Source: Alphaproteobacteria bacterium (lineage in GTDB: Bacteria; Pseudomonadota; Alphaproteobacteria; Micropepsales; Micropepsaceae). From it: 64,000 bases of DNA. Below, piece after piece: positions 1 to 8,958 of this stretch. The position numbers and the translations under genes are program-made. Location of the stretch: positions 1 to 64,000 of the forward strand of contig JAGWZW010000003.1 of the NCBI GenBank assembly GCA_018971835.1, written 5' to 3'. Positions within the stretch are counted from its first letter, which is position 1; the number at the start of each line of letters is the position of its first letter. Under the pieces are notes generated by a model. It was given only the letters and a program-made list of their open reading frames with translations, ran no database searches and was not told the origin of the DNA.

Positions 1-777
1 GTCCCGGCGCAGCTCGGATACTTGACGAGCAAGGCTCAACTTGGCGCCGTCGAGGTGTGAGGCATTGGTACGGTTCGATAAGGCTTCCCGCGGCTTCCGA
101 CCCAGGAAGTAGGCAATACGCTCGGCATTCGCCCCGCTGGGATGCGGGAGTCCTGCCAAGACTTTGTTCCTGGGTAGCTCTCCCATCCTGGCCAGATGGA
201 GCAGGGCCGCTTCAGCATGTGTTCCAAGCGGCACCCATATAGCGTCGGGCAGCAAGCGCACTTCTTCCAACAAGTAGATTTCAACCATCTCCTTCAGCAT
301 CGGATGGCGGAGGAGATTGGGCGCCCCGGAATAGTTTTTCCCCGACACATAGACCGGGTAGCGGAGCGCGGATGTGAAATGCACTTTGCTCCCGCGCTCA
401 GAGAAAAACTCCGCAGCCTTCTTCCTGCCAAAGAGCAACGGCACGCCGAGTTCGTCCAACATGGCCAGCAAGTTGGCCCGCATTGGACCGCTGAAGCTCG
501 CAAACCGCTTGGCGGCTGCGAGCGCTTCGGGCGTCCGCACACCCTGCCGCATGCAGCGAGCCACCTCTTCCAACGCATTCGCAGCCTGAGTTCTCCCGGG
601 CGTTAATCCGACAATCGCGAGTTCTGCACCACGCTCTAGGTGGTCGAAAGGGGCGTACTCGATCGTCATCTCGCCCGAACGCTGCATCACCAAATCGGGA
701 TTTGGTGCACCGGCACGATAGGCGCCGATGTCCAACTCTCCCGTAGCCGCGAGATACTTTACGTAGACCTTGACCAT
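1..777 (-). CDS. Uracil-DNA-glycosylase-like protein, 3' truncated by window edge
   Basis: An open frame of 259 codons starts at the ATG at 777 and leaves the window with no stop, so the C-terminus is missing. I translated it directly. Two stretches resemble uracil-DNA glycosylase fold signatures: IVGLTPGRTQ near residue 55 (position of the water-activating G-x-x-P-G loop) and GLPHPSGANAER near residue 215 (position of the H-P-S DNA-binding loop). The known family role would be base excision or a related nucleic-acid activity; assignment here is inference from these motifs. It lies 3 nt after the stop of the gene at 781-1542, so the two are probably co-transcribed. GC is lower than in the rest of the window, suggesting acquisition. 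It could instead be a UDG-fold protein without glycosylase activity. Confidence 0.55.
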   Translation of the reverse strand, partial: MVKVYVKYLAATGELDIGAYRAGAPNPDLVMQRSGEMTIEYAPFDHLERGAELAIVGLTPGRTQAANALEEVARCMRQGVRTPEALAAAKRFASFSGPMRANLLAMLDELGVPLLFGRKKAAEFFSERGSKVHFTSALRYPVYVSGKNYSGAPNLLRHPMLKEMVEIYLLEEVRLLPDAIWVPLGTHAEAALLHLARMGELPRNKVLAGLPHPSGANAERIAYFLGRKPREALSNRTNASHLDGAKLSLARQVSELRRD

Positions 778-780
778 GAT

Positions 781-1542
781 TTACCGCAGAACGCTCCTTG
801 AGGGGATTGGCAGCCCGTGAGCAAGCATGTTGTGAAGGCTAAAAGAAAAATCCATGAATAGCCGCACCGTTACGAAGAAAGAGTTGATTAAGCCCAGCGG
901 ATCAGGCTCAGCGCTTTGTCTGTGCTTGATTTCAACCACACCGGGCCTAGAACCGATGCTCATCGAATAGACATTCGATAACAGGTTGGGATGGCATATC
1001 TCAGAAAGCGCCGAATAAACCGACATCAGTTGATTGGGGAAGTTCGGCTCCGGAATGGTCTTCTCAATAAATTTGTCGGCCGCCTCGATCCATGAGAGAA
1101 TATTCTTTGGTTCTATGACCCCGCCCTTCATGCCTTTAAGGGCTCGATCTACGTCCTTCCGGACTTGACGACCTTCTGTCTGGGACGCTGCCCATCGCAT
1201 CATACTTGCAAGCAGACCACCAACGACGGCAGTGCTCTCCACAATCGCTCGGATGAGCGTTGCGAGCCCATGCGCATCATCGTTCGCCAAGGCGCTTCCG
1301 CCGGTGACCATGAGCCTCTCCACGCGATGAAGGTGCAGTTGCCAAAGCAAGAAGATCATCGCCACGGTGCTGGTGGCGTCCTCGCCAGGCGGAAGTTCAA
1401 CTTGTGGCAGCCGGTATTGAAGAAGACGAGTATGAATTTGCTCAATTGAGCCCGCGACTTGAGCGTGCCCAAGCGTGGCCATCTTCTGGTGAACCTCTGG
1501 CGTAAAGCAGTTCAAGCGGCATCCCCCGATGTCCCGACTCAC
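781..1542 (-). CDS. Hypothetical helical protein, upstream partner of the UDG-like gene
   Basis: A 253-residue frame starts at GTG 1542; an ATG at 1482 (residue 21) is an alternative and neither has a strong Shine-Dalgarno. No signal peptide is visible. The middle is predicted helical with a hydrophobic stretch around residues 90-115 containing LIRAIVES and a later ALSEICHPN motif. That arrangement is reminiscent of DUF5677-type helical proteins of unknown function, a weak resemblance only. Its stop lies 3 nt from the start of the UDG-like gene, implying an operon. Base composition is noticeably less GC-rich than downstream genes. Function unknown. Confidence 0.6.
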   Translation of the reverse strand: MSRDIGGCRLNCFTPEVHQKMATLGHAQVAGSIEQIHTRLLQYRLPQVELPPGEDATSTVAMIFLLWQLHLHRVERLMVTGGSALANDDAHGLATLIRAIVESTAVVGGLLASMMRWAASQTEGRQVRKDVDRALKGMKGGVIEPKNILSWIEAADKFIEKTIPEPNFPNQLMSVYSALSEICHPNLLSNVYSMSIGSRPGVVEIKHRQSAEPDPLGLINSFFVTVRLFMDFSFSLHNMLAHGLPIPSRSVLR

Positions 1543-1646
1543 CTACAAGTGAGGTTACTGGAATGTCCTAGCAGCACACCGCAGAAGGCGGCGGTAAGGC
1601 AATTCGTCGCTCTTGCGCCCAGCGCGGGGAAACCAACGAACGGCCG

Positions 1647-2057
1647 TCAATCCGCCGGGCCCTTGAGTTCCACGGCATTGCCGTCAGGATCGCGCACCGT
1701 CAGCGCGGGGCCGTCGCCCTCCGCGCCATAAAGCCGGCTGCTCGCGCCGGCCGCCACGCCGTGCGCGGCCAGATGGGCGCGGATCGCCGCTTCGTCAAAA
1801 GGCGCGATCTGGATGGCGAAGTGATCGAGGTTGCGGCCCTCGGCGCCCGGCCCGGCACCGCCCGCGCGGCCGAGCTTGCCGTCGAGCGGCACCAGGTCGA
1901 TCAGCGAATCCCCGGCGCGCACCTGCATCAGGCCAATAGCCTGCTGATGTTTCTCCACCGTGCAGCCCAGGACGTCGCAATAGAATTTGAGGCTGGCGTC
2001 GAGATCGCGCACCCGCAGCACCACATGATCGAGCTTGCGCAGTTTGAAGGGTGGCAT
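1647..2057 (-). CDS. VOC (glyoxalase/bleomycin resistance/dioxygenase) family protein
   Basis: The 136-residue protein begins PPFKLRKLDHVVLRVRDL, the first beta-alpha-beta-beta-beta motif of the vicinal oxygen chelate fold, followed by a second module from about residue 75 (NLDHFAIQI) to RDPDGNAVEL at the end. His11, the His of DHFAI and the Glu of AVEL match the usual metal-ligand positions. Length fits single-domain VOC proteins. Such proteins bind a divalent metal and act as lyases, dioxygenases or antibiotic-sequestering proteins; the substrate cannot be told. It follows the ymdB-type gene after 13 nt on the same strand and is probably in the fau-ymdB transcript. Confidence 0.85.
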   Translation of the reverse strand: MPPFKLRKLDHVVLRVRDLDASLKFYCDVLGCTVEKHQQAIGLMQVRAGDSLIDLVPLDGKLGRAGGAGPGAEGRNLDHFAIQIAPFDEAAIRAHLAAHGVAAGASSRLYGAEGDGPALTVRDPDGNAVELKGPAD

Positions 2058-2070
2058 CTCACACCTCGAT

Positions 2071-2883
2071 TCACGTTTCCGGCATGGCCTGTTTCAGCCG
2101 CCCGCCCAGGCGCACCGGCTCGATGCGGGTGGCAAGCCCGCCCACGCCAGTCTCGACGAACACCGCGCACAGCGTGGCCGGGCCGCTGGCGGGCACGAAG
2201 CGCCCGCCCGGCATCCTGGTGGTGAAGCGCTGCAGTGGCTCGTGCTTCTCCATGCCGATGACGGAGTCGTAATCGGCGCAGGCGCCCGCATCGCCCTGAT
2301 AGGCCGTGCCGCCGGGCAGGATCTGCGCGTCCGCCGTGGGCACATGGCAGTGCGAGCCCACCACCAGGCTGACGCGCCCGTCGCAGAAATGGCCCATCGC
2401 CATCTTCTCCGACGAGGCCTCGGCGTGCATGTCCACGATGATGGCGTCCGCGCCTTCGCCCAAGGGGCAGGCCGAAAGCTCGCGCGCCACCGCGGCAAAG
2501 GGATCATCCTGCGGCTCCATGAAGACGCGGCCCATCGGGCTGACCACCAGCACCTGCCCGCCGTCGCGCGCCTGAAACAGGCCCGCGCCGCGGCCCGGCG
2601 TGCCTTGCGGCAGGTTGGCGGGGCGCAGGATGCGGTCGTCGGCGTCGATGAAGGTGAGGATCTCGCGCTGGTCGAGCCAGTGATTGCCGGTGGTGACGCA
2701 GTCCACGCCCAGCGCGAACAACTCCTCGGCGATCTTGCGGGTGAGGCCGAAGCCCGCAGCCGCATTCTCCGCATTCAGCACCACGAAATCGAGACGCAGC
2801 GTGCCGATCAGGCCGGGCAGGCGCTCGGCCACCACCTCGCGGCCGGCGCGGCCGATCACGTCACCGATGAACAGCAGTCTCAT
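2071..2883 (-). CDS. ymdB: YmdB-family metallophosphoesterase
   Basis: The 270-residue protein matches the TIGR00282/YmdB (Bacillus type) calcineurin-like phosphodiesterases over its full length. Metal and active-site motifs visible are FIGDVIG at residues 5-11, NAENAA near 38, TTGNHWLD near 65, DMHAEASSEK near 150 and GSHCHVPTAD near 175. Characterised relatives hydrolyse 2',3'- or 3',5'-cyclic nucleotides; the physiological role here is unknown. Its ATG overlaps the fau stop (ATGA at 2880-2883), indicating translational coupling with fau. The symbol refers to the B. subtilis gene, not E. coli ymdB. Confidence 0.9.
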   Translation of the reverse strand: MRLLFIGDVIGRAGREVVAERLPGLIGTLRLDFVVLNAENAAAGFGLTRKIAEELFALGVDCVTTGNHWLDQREILTFIDADDRILRPANLPQGTPGRGAGLFQARDGGQVLVVSPMGRVFMEPQDDPFAAVARELSACPLGEGADAIIVDMHAEASSEKMAMGHFCDGRVSLVVGSHCHVPTADAQILPGGTAYQGDAGACADYDSVIGMEKHEPLQRFTTRMPGGRFVPASGPATLCAVFVETGVGGLATRIEPVRLGGRLKQAMPET

Positions 2884-3458
2884 GCCCGCGCCCTGAAGAC
2901 GCGCAGGCCCAGTTCGGTCAGGATCATGTCGAGCGGTTCGTCATGGGCGTCGTAAGGAACGTTCTCCACTTCCTGGCCCGCATAGGCAACCCCAACGGCA
3001 GCGATGGCATGGCGGGCCCGGAGCGCGGCCAGCGTGCGGTCGTAGTAGCCTCCGCCATAGCCGAGGCGCCAGCCCAGCGCGTCGAAGGCCAAAAGCGGCA
3101 CCAGCACGACACTCGGCGTCGACGGCGGCCAGGCCGGATCGGGCTCGGGCACGCCGAAGGCGCCGGGGGCGAGCGCGTCACCGCTCCGCCAGCGATGGAA
3201 GGCCAGCGGCATGGCCTTGGCCGCCACCCGCGGCAAGGCGAGCAGCGCGCCAAGGCGGGCGAGTTCCGCCAGCAGCCGGGCCGGATCGGCTTCGCCCGGC
3301 AGGGCCGCATAACCTCCGACCACGGCGCCGGGCGCATCGGTCAGCTCGCCCGCATGGGCGGCCAGACGCGCAGCATGGCCGGGCATCGCCTTGGCCAGCC
3401 TAGCGCGGTGGACCCGGGCTTCGACGCGCAGAGCCTGTTTTGCGTCCAGCAACTCCAT
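2880..3458 (-). CDS. fau: 5-formyltetrahydrofolate cyclo-ligase
   Basis: The protein converts 5-formyl-THF to 5,10-methenyl-THF using ATP. The C-terminal signature LGYGGGYYDRTLA and a conserved VPLLAFD segment identify the family. The open frame extends to 3623, but the ATG at 3458 (MELLDAK) is preceded by AGGAGG with a 6-nt gap, so I start there; this gives 192 residues, the family norm, and frees the upstream stretch for the candidate 6S RNA. The stop overlaps the ymdB start. The zapA - 6S RNA - fau order is a known conserved neighbourhood in proteobacteria. Confidence 0.92.
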   Translation of the reverse strand: MELLDAKQALRVEARVHRARLAKAMPGHAARLAAHAGELTDAPGAVVGGYAALPGEADPARLLAELARLGALLALPRVAAKAMPLAFHRWRSGDALAPGAFGVPEPDPAWPPSTPSVVLVPLLAFDALGWRLGYGGGYYDRTLAALRARHAIAAVGVAYAGQEVENVPYDAHDEPLDMILTELGLRVFRARA

Positions 3459-3556
3459 GACGACCTCCTGCATATCCCTGCCCCTTGCAGGAGCGGCGCC
3501 CGGCGCGCACCACGGCGCGCGGCGATTGACGAGTGGACAAGCGTTCTTGAAAGCCC

Positions 3557-3734
3557 CGGTACTGGCTGCTGAGGTGGACGGGACCGCCGCCGCCGTTGGA
3601 TTTGGATCCTCACGGGCCTGCAAGTGCAGGTGGGCGCCATGTGACCAGAACCACGATCCCGGTCAGGGACAGCTCCCGGTGAGTACCATTAAGGCCCCTG
3701 GGCATCGCATACCTGACGCACGGGGCAGTACCCG
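3557..3734 (-). ncRNA. ssrS: Candidate 6S RNA (ssrS)
   Basis: The 289-nt gap between zapA and fau is where proteobacterial 6S RNA usually sits. On the minus strand, GGTACTG at 3732-3726 is an exact complement of CAGTACC at 3565-3559, closing a rod of about 178 nt, which is the typical 6S length. Inside is a nested elongated hairpin: GGATC/GATCC, then TCAC/GTGA, then CCTGCA-CT-TGCAGG at the tip, separated by internal loops. An alternative outer closure is TGCCCC at 3727-3722 with GGGGCA at 3484-3479. The role would be sequestering sigma-70 RNA polymerase in stationary phase. The call rests on synteny and hand folding, not on a covariance search. Confidence 0.5.
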
Positions 3735-3747
3735 TCCGTTGTTGAAC

Positions 3748-4107
3748 TTAGGCTTCGGCCAGGGCGGCGACAAGCTCCCGCAGCCGCCGGGCACCGGTTT
3801 CGAGGCTGGTGGCGGCTTCTTCTTCCTCGCGGCCGAGCTGGGCGCTGACCGCCTCGTGCGTGCCGGCAAGGTCGCCCAGCTGCTTGCGATGCAGCTCAAG
3901 GCGCTGGCGCACTTCGAAATATTCATCGGTCACCAGCAGCGCCGCCATCAGCATCAGGCGCTGGTCGCCCACCTGGCCCACGCTTTCCAGCAGCTCGCGC
4001 ACCTTGGCATCGACATGCGCTGCCAGCTCGCGCAGATGGTCTTCCTCGCCCTCGTCGCAGGCGATGGTGTAGGCGCGGCAGTTGACCATGACGTTGACGA
4101 GAGGCAT
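3748..4107 (-). CDS. zapA: Cell division protein ZapA
   Basis: The 119-residue protein has the ZapA N-terminal core (VNVMVNCRAYTIAC, then EEDHLRELAAHVDAKV) followed by a helix containing LMLMAALLVTDEY and a long coiled coil to the C-terminus. ZapA binds and bundles FtsZ at the division ring in the cytoplasm. It follows the DUF4164 gene after 5 nt, the usual alphaproteobacterial pairing, and precedes the 6S RNA candidate. The C-terminal segment from about residue 75 is acidic and Ala-rich, somewhat longer than in E. coli ZapA. Confidence 0.9.
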   Translation of the reverse strand: MPLVNVMVNCRAYTIACDEGEEDHLRELAAHVDAKVRELLESVGQVGDQRLMLMAALLVTDEYFEVRQRLELHRKQLGDLAGTHEAVSAQLGREEEEAATSLETGARRLRELVAALAEA

Positions 4108-4112
4108 GGGGC

Positions 4113-4382
4113 CTACCTTCCCAGCGCCGTGCGGATTTCGGCGATGGCGCCGTCCAGCCGGTCTTCGACTTCCTGCGTGATGCCGGCGAGCGCGCGGCCT
4201 TCTTCTTCCAGCTCGGCGATGCGCGCCAGCAATTCATCACGCTCGCGCTTCAGGGCGGCGATTTCGGCGGCATCCTTCTCGGCGCGGGCGCGGGCCTCGG
4301 CCAGCGGTGCCACCGTTTGCGCCAGCAGCTCCAGAGCGTCGGAGAATTCGCTTTTCGCTGCGTCGAGCCTCGTCATGTTCAT
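4113..4382 (-). CDS. DUF4164 family coiled-coil protein
   Basis: This 89-residue protein is almost entirely heptad-like (Ala/Glu/Leu/Arg-rich, residues 12-85) and predicted to form one long coiled coil. DUF4164 proteins are found directly upstream of zapA in many alphaproteobacteria; a division-related role resembling ZapB is possible but not established. ATGs at 4382 and 4376 (MNM) are both usable. It is divergent from tkt, sharing a 178-nt control region. Confidence 0.8.
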   Translation of the reverse strand: MNMTRLDAAKSEFSDALELLAQTVAPLAEARARAEKDAAEIAALKRERDELLARIAELEEEGRALAGITQEVEDRLDGAIAEIRTALGR

Positions 4383-4503
4383 GGCCTCCCGCCAGCCGGA
4401 TGCGGCCGTAAAACCGGCCCAAACTCAATCTTGCACCATAGGCGCGCAGCCGAGAGCGGGTCAACGCACGCGCTTGTGGGCAAGTCTGCCGCTGTGCTGC
4501 CTC

Positions 4504-4532
4504 TTGACGGCTCAGGCCCGCGCTCGCTAAGG
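4504..4532 (+). promoter_or_regulatory. Possible tkt promoter
   Basis: TTGACG at 4504-4509 and CTAAGG at 4527-4532 are separated by 17 nt, a loose sigma-70-type arrangement 28 nt upstream of the tkt ATG. The -10 match is poor, so this is tentative. The rest of 4383-4560 must also hold the promoter for DUF4164-zapA, which I could not pick out. Confidence 0.25.
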
Positions 4533-4560
4533 CCACCTGCTCACCGAAAGGTTTCCGCTC

Positions 4561-6537
4561 ATGACGCTGGATTCCGCCGCAACGCGACGCCTGGCCAACG
4601 CCATCCGGGCTCTGAGCATGGACGCGGTCAATGCCGCGAACTCCGGCCATCCGGGCATGCCGATGGGCATGGCCGACGCGGCCACGGTGCTGTTCTCGCG
4701 CTTCCTCAAATTCGACCCGGCCGATCCGGCCTGGGCGGACCGCGACCGCTTCGTGCTCTCTGCCGGGCACGGCTCGATGCTGCTCTATTCCCTGCTCCAT
4801 CTGACGGGCTACGCCGCCCCCACGCTGGAGGACATCAAGCACTTCCGCCAACTGGGTTCTCCTTGCGCCGGGCATCCCGAATACGGCCACCTGCCGGGGG
4901 TGGAGACGACCACCGGCCCGCTTGGCCAGGGCATCGCCACCGCCGTCGGCATGGCGCTGGCCGAAGCCATGATGCACGCCCGCTTCGGCGATCTGGTGGA
5001 CCACCGCACCTATGCGATCGCGGGCGACGGCTGCCTGATGGAGGGCATCAGCCAAGAGGCCTGCTCGCTGGCCGGGCACCTCAAGCTGAACAAGCTGATC
5101 GTCCTGTTCGACGACAACCACATCTCCATCGACGGCAGCACCGCGCTCAGCGATTCCACCAACACGCTGGAGCGCTTCGACGCGATGGGCTGGAAGACGC
5201 TCTCCTGCGACGGGCTCGATGCCGGCGACGTGGCCGCGGCACTGGAGGCGGCGCAGAACAGCGACCGGCCGGTGCTGATCGCCTGCCGCACCACCATCGG
5301 CTACGGCCTGCCCAGCCGCGCCGGCACCGCCAAGGCCCACGGCGAGGCGCCGGGGGCCGAGGAAGCAGCCGGGGCCCGGCAGAATCTCGACTGGCCCCAC
5401 GGCCCGTTCGAAATCCCCGCGGACATTCTTTCGGACTGGCGCCGGATCGGTGCGCGCGGGGCGGATATCCGCAAAGCGTGGGCGGCGAAGCTGGCGGCCC
5501 ACCCGGAGCGTGCCCGCTTCACGGCCGCGCTCAGCGGAACGATCTCCACTGACGTCGCCAAGGCCCTGAATGCACACAAGAAAAAGCTCGCCGCGGACAA
5601 GCCGGCGATGGCCACCCGCAAGGCCTCGGAGGCAGCGCTGGACGTCATCAACGCCGTGGTCGAAACGACCATCGGCGGCTCGGCGGACCTCACCGGCTCC
5701 AACAACACCCGCACCAAGGGTATGGCCGCCATTGCCCCGGGCGATTTCTCCGGGCGCTACATCCACTACGGCGTGCGCGAGCACGGCATGGCCGCGATCA
5801 TGAACGGCCTAGCCCTCCACGGCGGGCTGATTCCCTATTCCGGCACCTTCCTGGTGTTCTCGGACTATGCCCGCCCGGCCATCCGGCTGGCGGCGCTGAT
5901 GGGCGTGCGCGCCATCCACGTCCTCACTCATGATTCCATCGGGCTGGGCGAGGACGGGCCGACCCACCAGCCGGTGGAGCATCTGGCCGCGCTGCGCGCG
6001 ATTCCGGGCCTGCTCGTCTTGCGCCCGGCCGATGCGGTGGAGACGGCGGAATGCTGGGAGCTGGCCCTGGACGCCAAAGGCCCCAGCGCACTGGCGCTGA
6101 CCCGCCAGAATCTGCCGACCGTGCGCACGGCGCATACGGAGGAAAATCTCTCCGCCAAGGGCGCCTATGAACTGGCGCCCGCCGACGGTGACGCCAAAGT
6201 CACGTTCCTCGCCACCGGCTCGGAGGTGGAGATCGCGCTCGAGGCCCGCGCTCTGCTTCAGGCCAAAGGAATAGGCGCGCGCGTGGTTTCCATGCCTTCC
6301 TGGGAGTTGTTCGAACTCCAATCCGCAAGCTACCGTGAGGCAGCGCTGGGACCGGGTACGGTGAAGGTTGCCATCGAAGCGGCGATCGGCCTGGGCTGGG
6401 ACCGCTATATCGGCGAAAAGGGCCGCTTCATCGGCATGCACGGCTTTGGCGCCAGCGCGCCGGCCAAGGATTTGTACAGGCATTTCGGCATCACCGCCGA
6501 GGCGGCCGCGAAGGCGGCACTGGCGGCGCTTAAATAA
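4561..6537 (+). CDS. tkt: Transketolase
   Basis: The 658-residue protein transfers two-carbon ketol units between sugar phosphates in the pentose phosphate and Calvin pathways. The N-terminal thiamine-diphosphate domain shows [10 protein letters not shown] (residues 24-33), GPLGQGIA, and the TPP/Mg motif AGDGCLMEG...DDNHIS near 155-190; the pyrimidine domain shows [13 protein letters not shown] near 410, carrying the catalytic Glu; a transketolase C-terminal domain follows. Length is normal. It heads a collinear tkt-gap-pgk-fba block. A 159-nt gap to gap suggests that gap may also have its own promoter. Confidence 0.97.
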   Translation: MTLDSAATRRLANAIRALSMDAVNAANSGHPGMPMGMADAATVLFSRFLKFDPADPAWADRDRFVLSAGHGSMLLYSLLHLTGYAAPTLEDIKHFRQLGSPCAGHPEYGHLPGVETTTGPLGQGIATAVGMALAEAMMHARFGDLVDHRTYAIAGDGCLMEGISQEACSLAGHLKLNKLIVLFDDNHISIDGSTALSDSTNTLERFDAMGWKTLSCDGLDAGDVAAALEAAQNSDRPVLIACRTTIGYGLPSRAGTAKAHGEAPGAEEAAGARQNLDWPHGPFEIPADILSDWRRIGARGADIRKAWAAKLAAHPERARFTAALSGTISTDVAKALNAHKKKLAADKPAMATRKASEAALDVINAVVETTIGGSADLTGSNNTRTKGMAAIAPGDFSGRYIHYGVREHGMAAIMNGLALHGGLIPYSGTFLVFSDYARPAIRLAALMGVRAIHVLTHDSIGLGEDGPTHQPVEHLAALRAIPGLLVLRPADAVETAECWELALDAKGPSALALTRQNLPTVRTAHTEENLSAKGAYELAPADGDAKVTFLATGSEVEIALEARALLQAKGIGARVVSMPSWELFELQSASYREAALGPGTVKVAIEAAIGLGWDRYIGEKGRFIGMHGFGASAPAKDLYRHFGITAEAAAKAALAALK

Positions 6538-6554
6538 CCGGCGATCAATCCGGT

Positions 6555-6578
6555 CACTTGATGAGATTGATCAAAGTG
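6555..6578. promoter_or_regulatory. Imperfect inverted repeat upstream of gap
   Basis: CACTTGAT and ATCAAAGTG flank a 7-nt spacer, an inverted repeat with one extra A, between tkt and gap and about 120 nt upstream of the gap ATG. It could be an operator for a sugar-responsive regulator. It is not a canonical FNR box, because the TTGAT/ATCAA spacing is 7 rather than 4. No regulator is assigned. Confidence 0.25.
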
Positions 6579-6696
6579 GCGGCGCGGCGATTTGCTACGC
6601 CGCTGTCACAGGGCCTTGGCGCATAGTGCGCGCTCGGACCGGATTTTCCTGAACCGCGCGGGCGGTCCCGCGCGTCTGAACCATTGGAGGGAGTAA

Positions 6697-7704
6697 ATGA
6701 CCATTCGCGTGGCGATCAACGGGTTCGGCCGTATCGGACGGCTGGTGCTGAGGGCGATCGCGGAATCCGGCCGCAAGGACATCGAAGTCGTAGCGGTGAA
6801 CGATCTGGGACCGGTTGAAACCAATGCGCATCTGCTGCGCCACGACTCGGTGCACGGAAATTTCCCGGGCGAAGTGACGGTGGACGGCGAATACATGATC
6901 GTCGGCAGCCACAAGGTCAAAGTCACCGCGATCCGCAATCCCGCCGAACTGCCGCACAAAGACCTCGGCGTCGACATCGCGCTGGAGTGCACGGGCATCT
7001 TCACCTCGAAGGAGAAGGCCTCGGCCCATCTGGCCGCCGGCGCCAAGCGCGTGCTGGTGTCCGCGCCGGCCGACGGGGCGGACCTCACCGTCGTCTACGG
7101 CGTCAACCACGACAAGCTGTCCAAGGATCACATCGTGGTGTCCAACGCCTCCTGCACCACCAACTGCCTGGCGCCGGTCGCCAAGGTGCTGCATGAGGCC
7201 ATCGGCATCGACAAGGGCTTCATGACCACGGTGCATTCCTACACCAACGACCAGCCCTCGCTCGACCAGATGCACAAGGATCTCTATCGCGCCCGCGCCG
7301 CGGCGCTGTCGATGATCCCCACCACCACGGGCGCGGCCAAGGCCGTCGGCCTGGTGCTGCCGGAGCTGAAAGGCAGGCTCGACGGTGTTTCCGTGCGCGT
7401 GCCGACGCCGAACGTCTCGCTGGTCGACCTCAAGTTCGTCGCCAAGCGCGCCACCACGGTGGACGAAGTGAACAACGCCATGAAGGCCGCGGCCGCCGGC
7501 CCGCTCAAGGGCGTGATCGCCATCGTCACCGAGAAGCTGGTGTCGTGCGACTTCAACCACAATCCGGCCTCGTCCAGCTTCGCGCTCGACCAGACCAAGG
7601 TGATGGACGGCAATCTCGTCTCGGTGATGAGCTGGTACGACAACGAATGGGGCTTCTCCAACCGCATGGCCGATACCGCCGTGGCGATGGGCAAGCTGTT
7701 GTGA
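6697..7704 (+). CDS. gap: Glyceraldehyde-3-phosphate dehydrogenase, type I
   Basis: This 335-residue enzyme oxidises glyceraldehyde-3-phosphate to 1,3-bisphosphoglycerate. The N-terminal Rossmann motif [13 protein letters not shown] is at residues 7-19, Asp36 in VNDLG indicates NAD preference, and the active-site [10 protein letters not shown] places the nucleophile at Cys153. GGAGGGA lies 5 nt before the ATG. It is followed 18 nt later by pgk and forms the second step of the tkt-gap-pgk-fba block. Confidence 0.97.
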   Translation: MTIRVAINGFGRIGRLVLRAIAESGRKDIEVVAVNDLGPVETNAHLLRHDSVHGNFPGEVTVDGEYMIVGSHKVKVTAIRNPAELPHKDLGVDIALECTGIFTSKEKASAHLAAGAKRVLVSAPADGADLTVVYGVNHDKLSKDHIVVSNASCTTNCLAPVAKVLHEAIGIDKGFMTTVHSYTNDQPSLDQMHKDLYRARAAALSMIPTTTGAAKAVGLVLPELKGRLDGVSVRVPTPNVSLVDLKFVAKRATTVDEVNNAMKAAAAGPLKGVIAIVTEKLVSCDFNHNPASSSFALDQTKVMDGNLVSVMSWYDNEWGFSNRMADTAVAMGKLL

Positions 7705-7722
7705 TCTGAGAGGGCGCGCACC

Positions 7723-8922
7723 ATGACCAATCACTTCCGCACGCTCGACGACCTCGACGTCAAGGGCAAGCGCGTGCTGGTGCGCGCCGATCTCAACGTG
7801 CCGATGAAAGACGGCGTGATCACCGACACGCTGCGCATCGACCGGCAGGCACCAACCATCCGCGAGCTGGCCGACAAGGGCGCGCGCGTGATCGTGTGTT
7901 CCCATTTCGACCGGCCCAAGGGCAAGGTGGTGCCCTCCATGTCGCTGAAGCCGCTGGTGCACGGGCTCGAAAACGCGCTCGACAAGCCGGTGGCCTTCGC
8001 CACGGACTGCATCGGCGAGGTCGCGAAAGCGGCCGTCGCCAAGCTAAAAGACGGCGAAATCCTGCTGCTCGAAAACACCCGCTTCCATGCCGAGGAAGAA
8101 AAGAACGATCCGGGCATGGCCAAGGCGCTGGCCGCACTCGCCGAGCTTTACGTCAACGATGCCTTCTCCTGCGCCCATCGCGCCCATGCCTCGACCGAAG
8201 GCGTGGCGCATCTGCTGCCGGCCGCTGCGGGCCGCGCGATGGAGGCCGAACTCACCCATCTGCACAAGGCGCTTTCCGATCCCAAGCGGCCGGTGATGGC
8301 GGTGGTGGGCGGCGCCAAAGTCTCCACCAAGATCGCGCTGATCGAGAATCTGCTGACCAAGGTGGACATGCTCGTCATCGGCGGAGCAATGGCCAACACC
8401 TTCCTCGCCGCCGAGGGCAAACCTGTCGGCAAATCGCTTTACGAGCAGGATCAGATCGAAACCGCGAACCGCATCGTGACGCGCGCCAACGATACCGGCA
8501 CGGTGCTGCTGCTGCCCACCGATGCGGTGGTGGCCAAAGAGTTCAAGGCCAACGCGCCGCATCGCACCGTCAGCGTGCAGGACGTGGCCGCGGACGAGAT
8601 GATCCTCGACGTCGGCCCGGACAGCATCGCCGAATTCGAGCGCCGGCTGCAAACGGCGGAAACGCTGGTGTGGAACGGCCCGTTCGGCGCCTTCGAAACC
8701 ACACCCTTCGACGTGGGCACCAACAAGGCCGCGCAGGCCGTGGCCGCGCGCACCAGGGCCGGCGGACTGCTTTCGGTGGCAGGCGGCGGCGATACCGTGG
8801 CCGCGCTCAACCATGCCGGCGTGGCGGACGATTTCACCTATGTCTCAACGGCGGGCGGCGCCTTCCTCGAATGGCTCGAAGGGCGCGAACTGCCGGGTGT
8901 CGTGGCGCTTGCCCACCGCTGA
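7723..8922 (+). CDS. pgk: Phosphoglycerate kinase
   Basis: The 399-residue kinase interconverts 1,3-bisphosphoglycerate and 3-phosphoglycerate with ADP/ATP. The N-terminal [13 protein letters not shown] motif, the [12 protein letters not shown] substrate loop near 146-157, the GGAKVSTKI hinge segment near 198 and the C-terminal [11 protein letters not shown] nucleotide loop are all present. The length is standard. It lies 18 nt after gap and 36 nt before fba in one apparent operon. Confidence 0.97.
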   Translation: MTNHFRTLDDLDVKGKRVLVRADLNVPMKDGVITDTLRIDRQAPTIRELADKGARVIVCSHFDRPKGKVVPSMSLKPLVHGLENALDKPVAFATDCIGEVAKAAVAKLKDGEILLLENTRFHAEEEKNDPGMAKALAALAELYVNDAFSCAHRAHASTEGVAHLLPAAAGRAMEAELTHLHKALSDPKRPVMAVVGGAKVSTKIALIENLLTKVDMLVIGGAMANTFLAAEGKPVGKSLYEQDQIETANRIVTRANDTGTVLLLPTDAVVAKEFKANAPHRTVSVQDVAADEMILDVGPDSIAEFERRLQTAETLVWNGPFGAFETTPFDVGTNKAAQAVAARTRAGGLLSVAGGGDTVAALNHAGVADDFTYVSTAGGAFLEWLEGRELPGVVALAHR

Positions 8923-8958
8923 GACAGACGACAAGGACAAACAGAGGAGTTTACGCTC

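Noticed and set aside
3459..3623. 55-residue N-terminal extension of fau
   Set aside because: A strong AGGAGG site precedes ATG 3458, family length fits that start, and the extension covers the candidate 6S RNA.
4237..5784. 515-codon minus-strand frame over tkt
   Set aside because: It overlaps tkt and DUF4164, has composition of a shadow frame, and no family features.
6559..6575. FNR-type box upstream of gap
   Set aside because: The TTGAT and ATCAA halves are 7 nt apart instead of 4.
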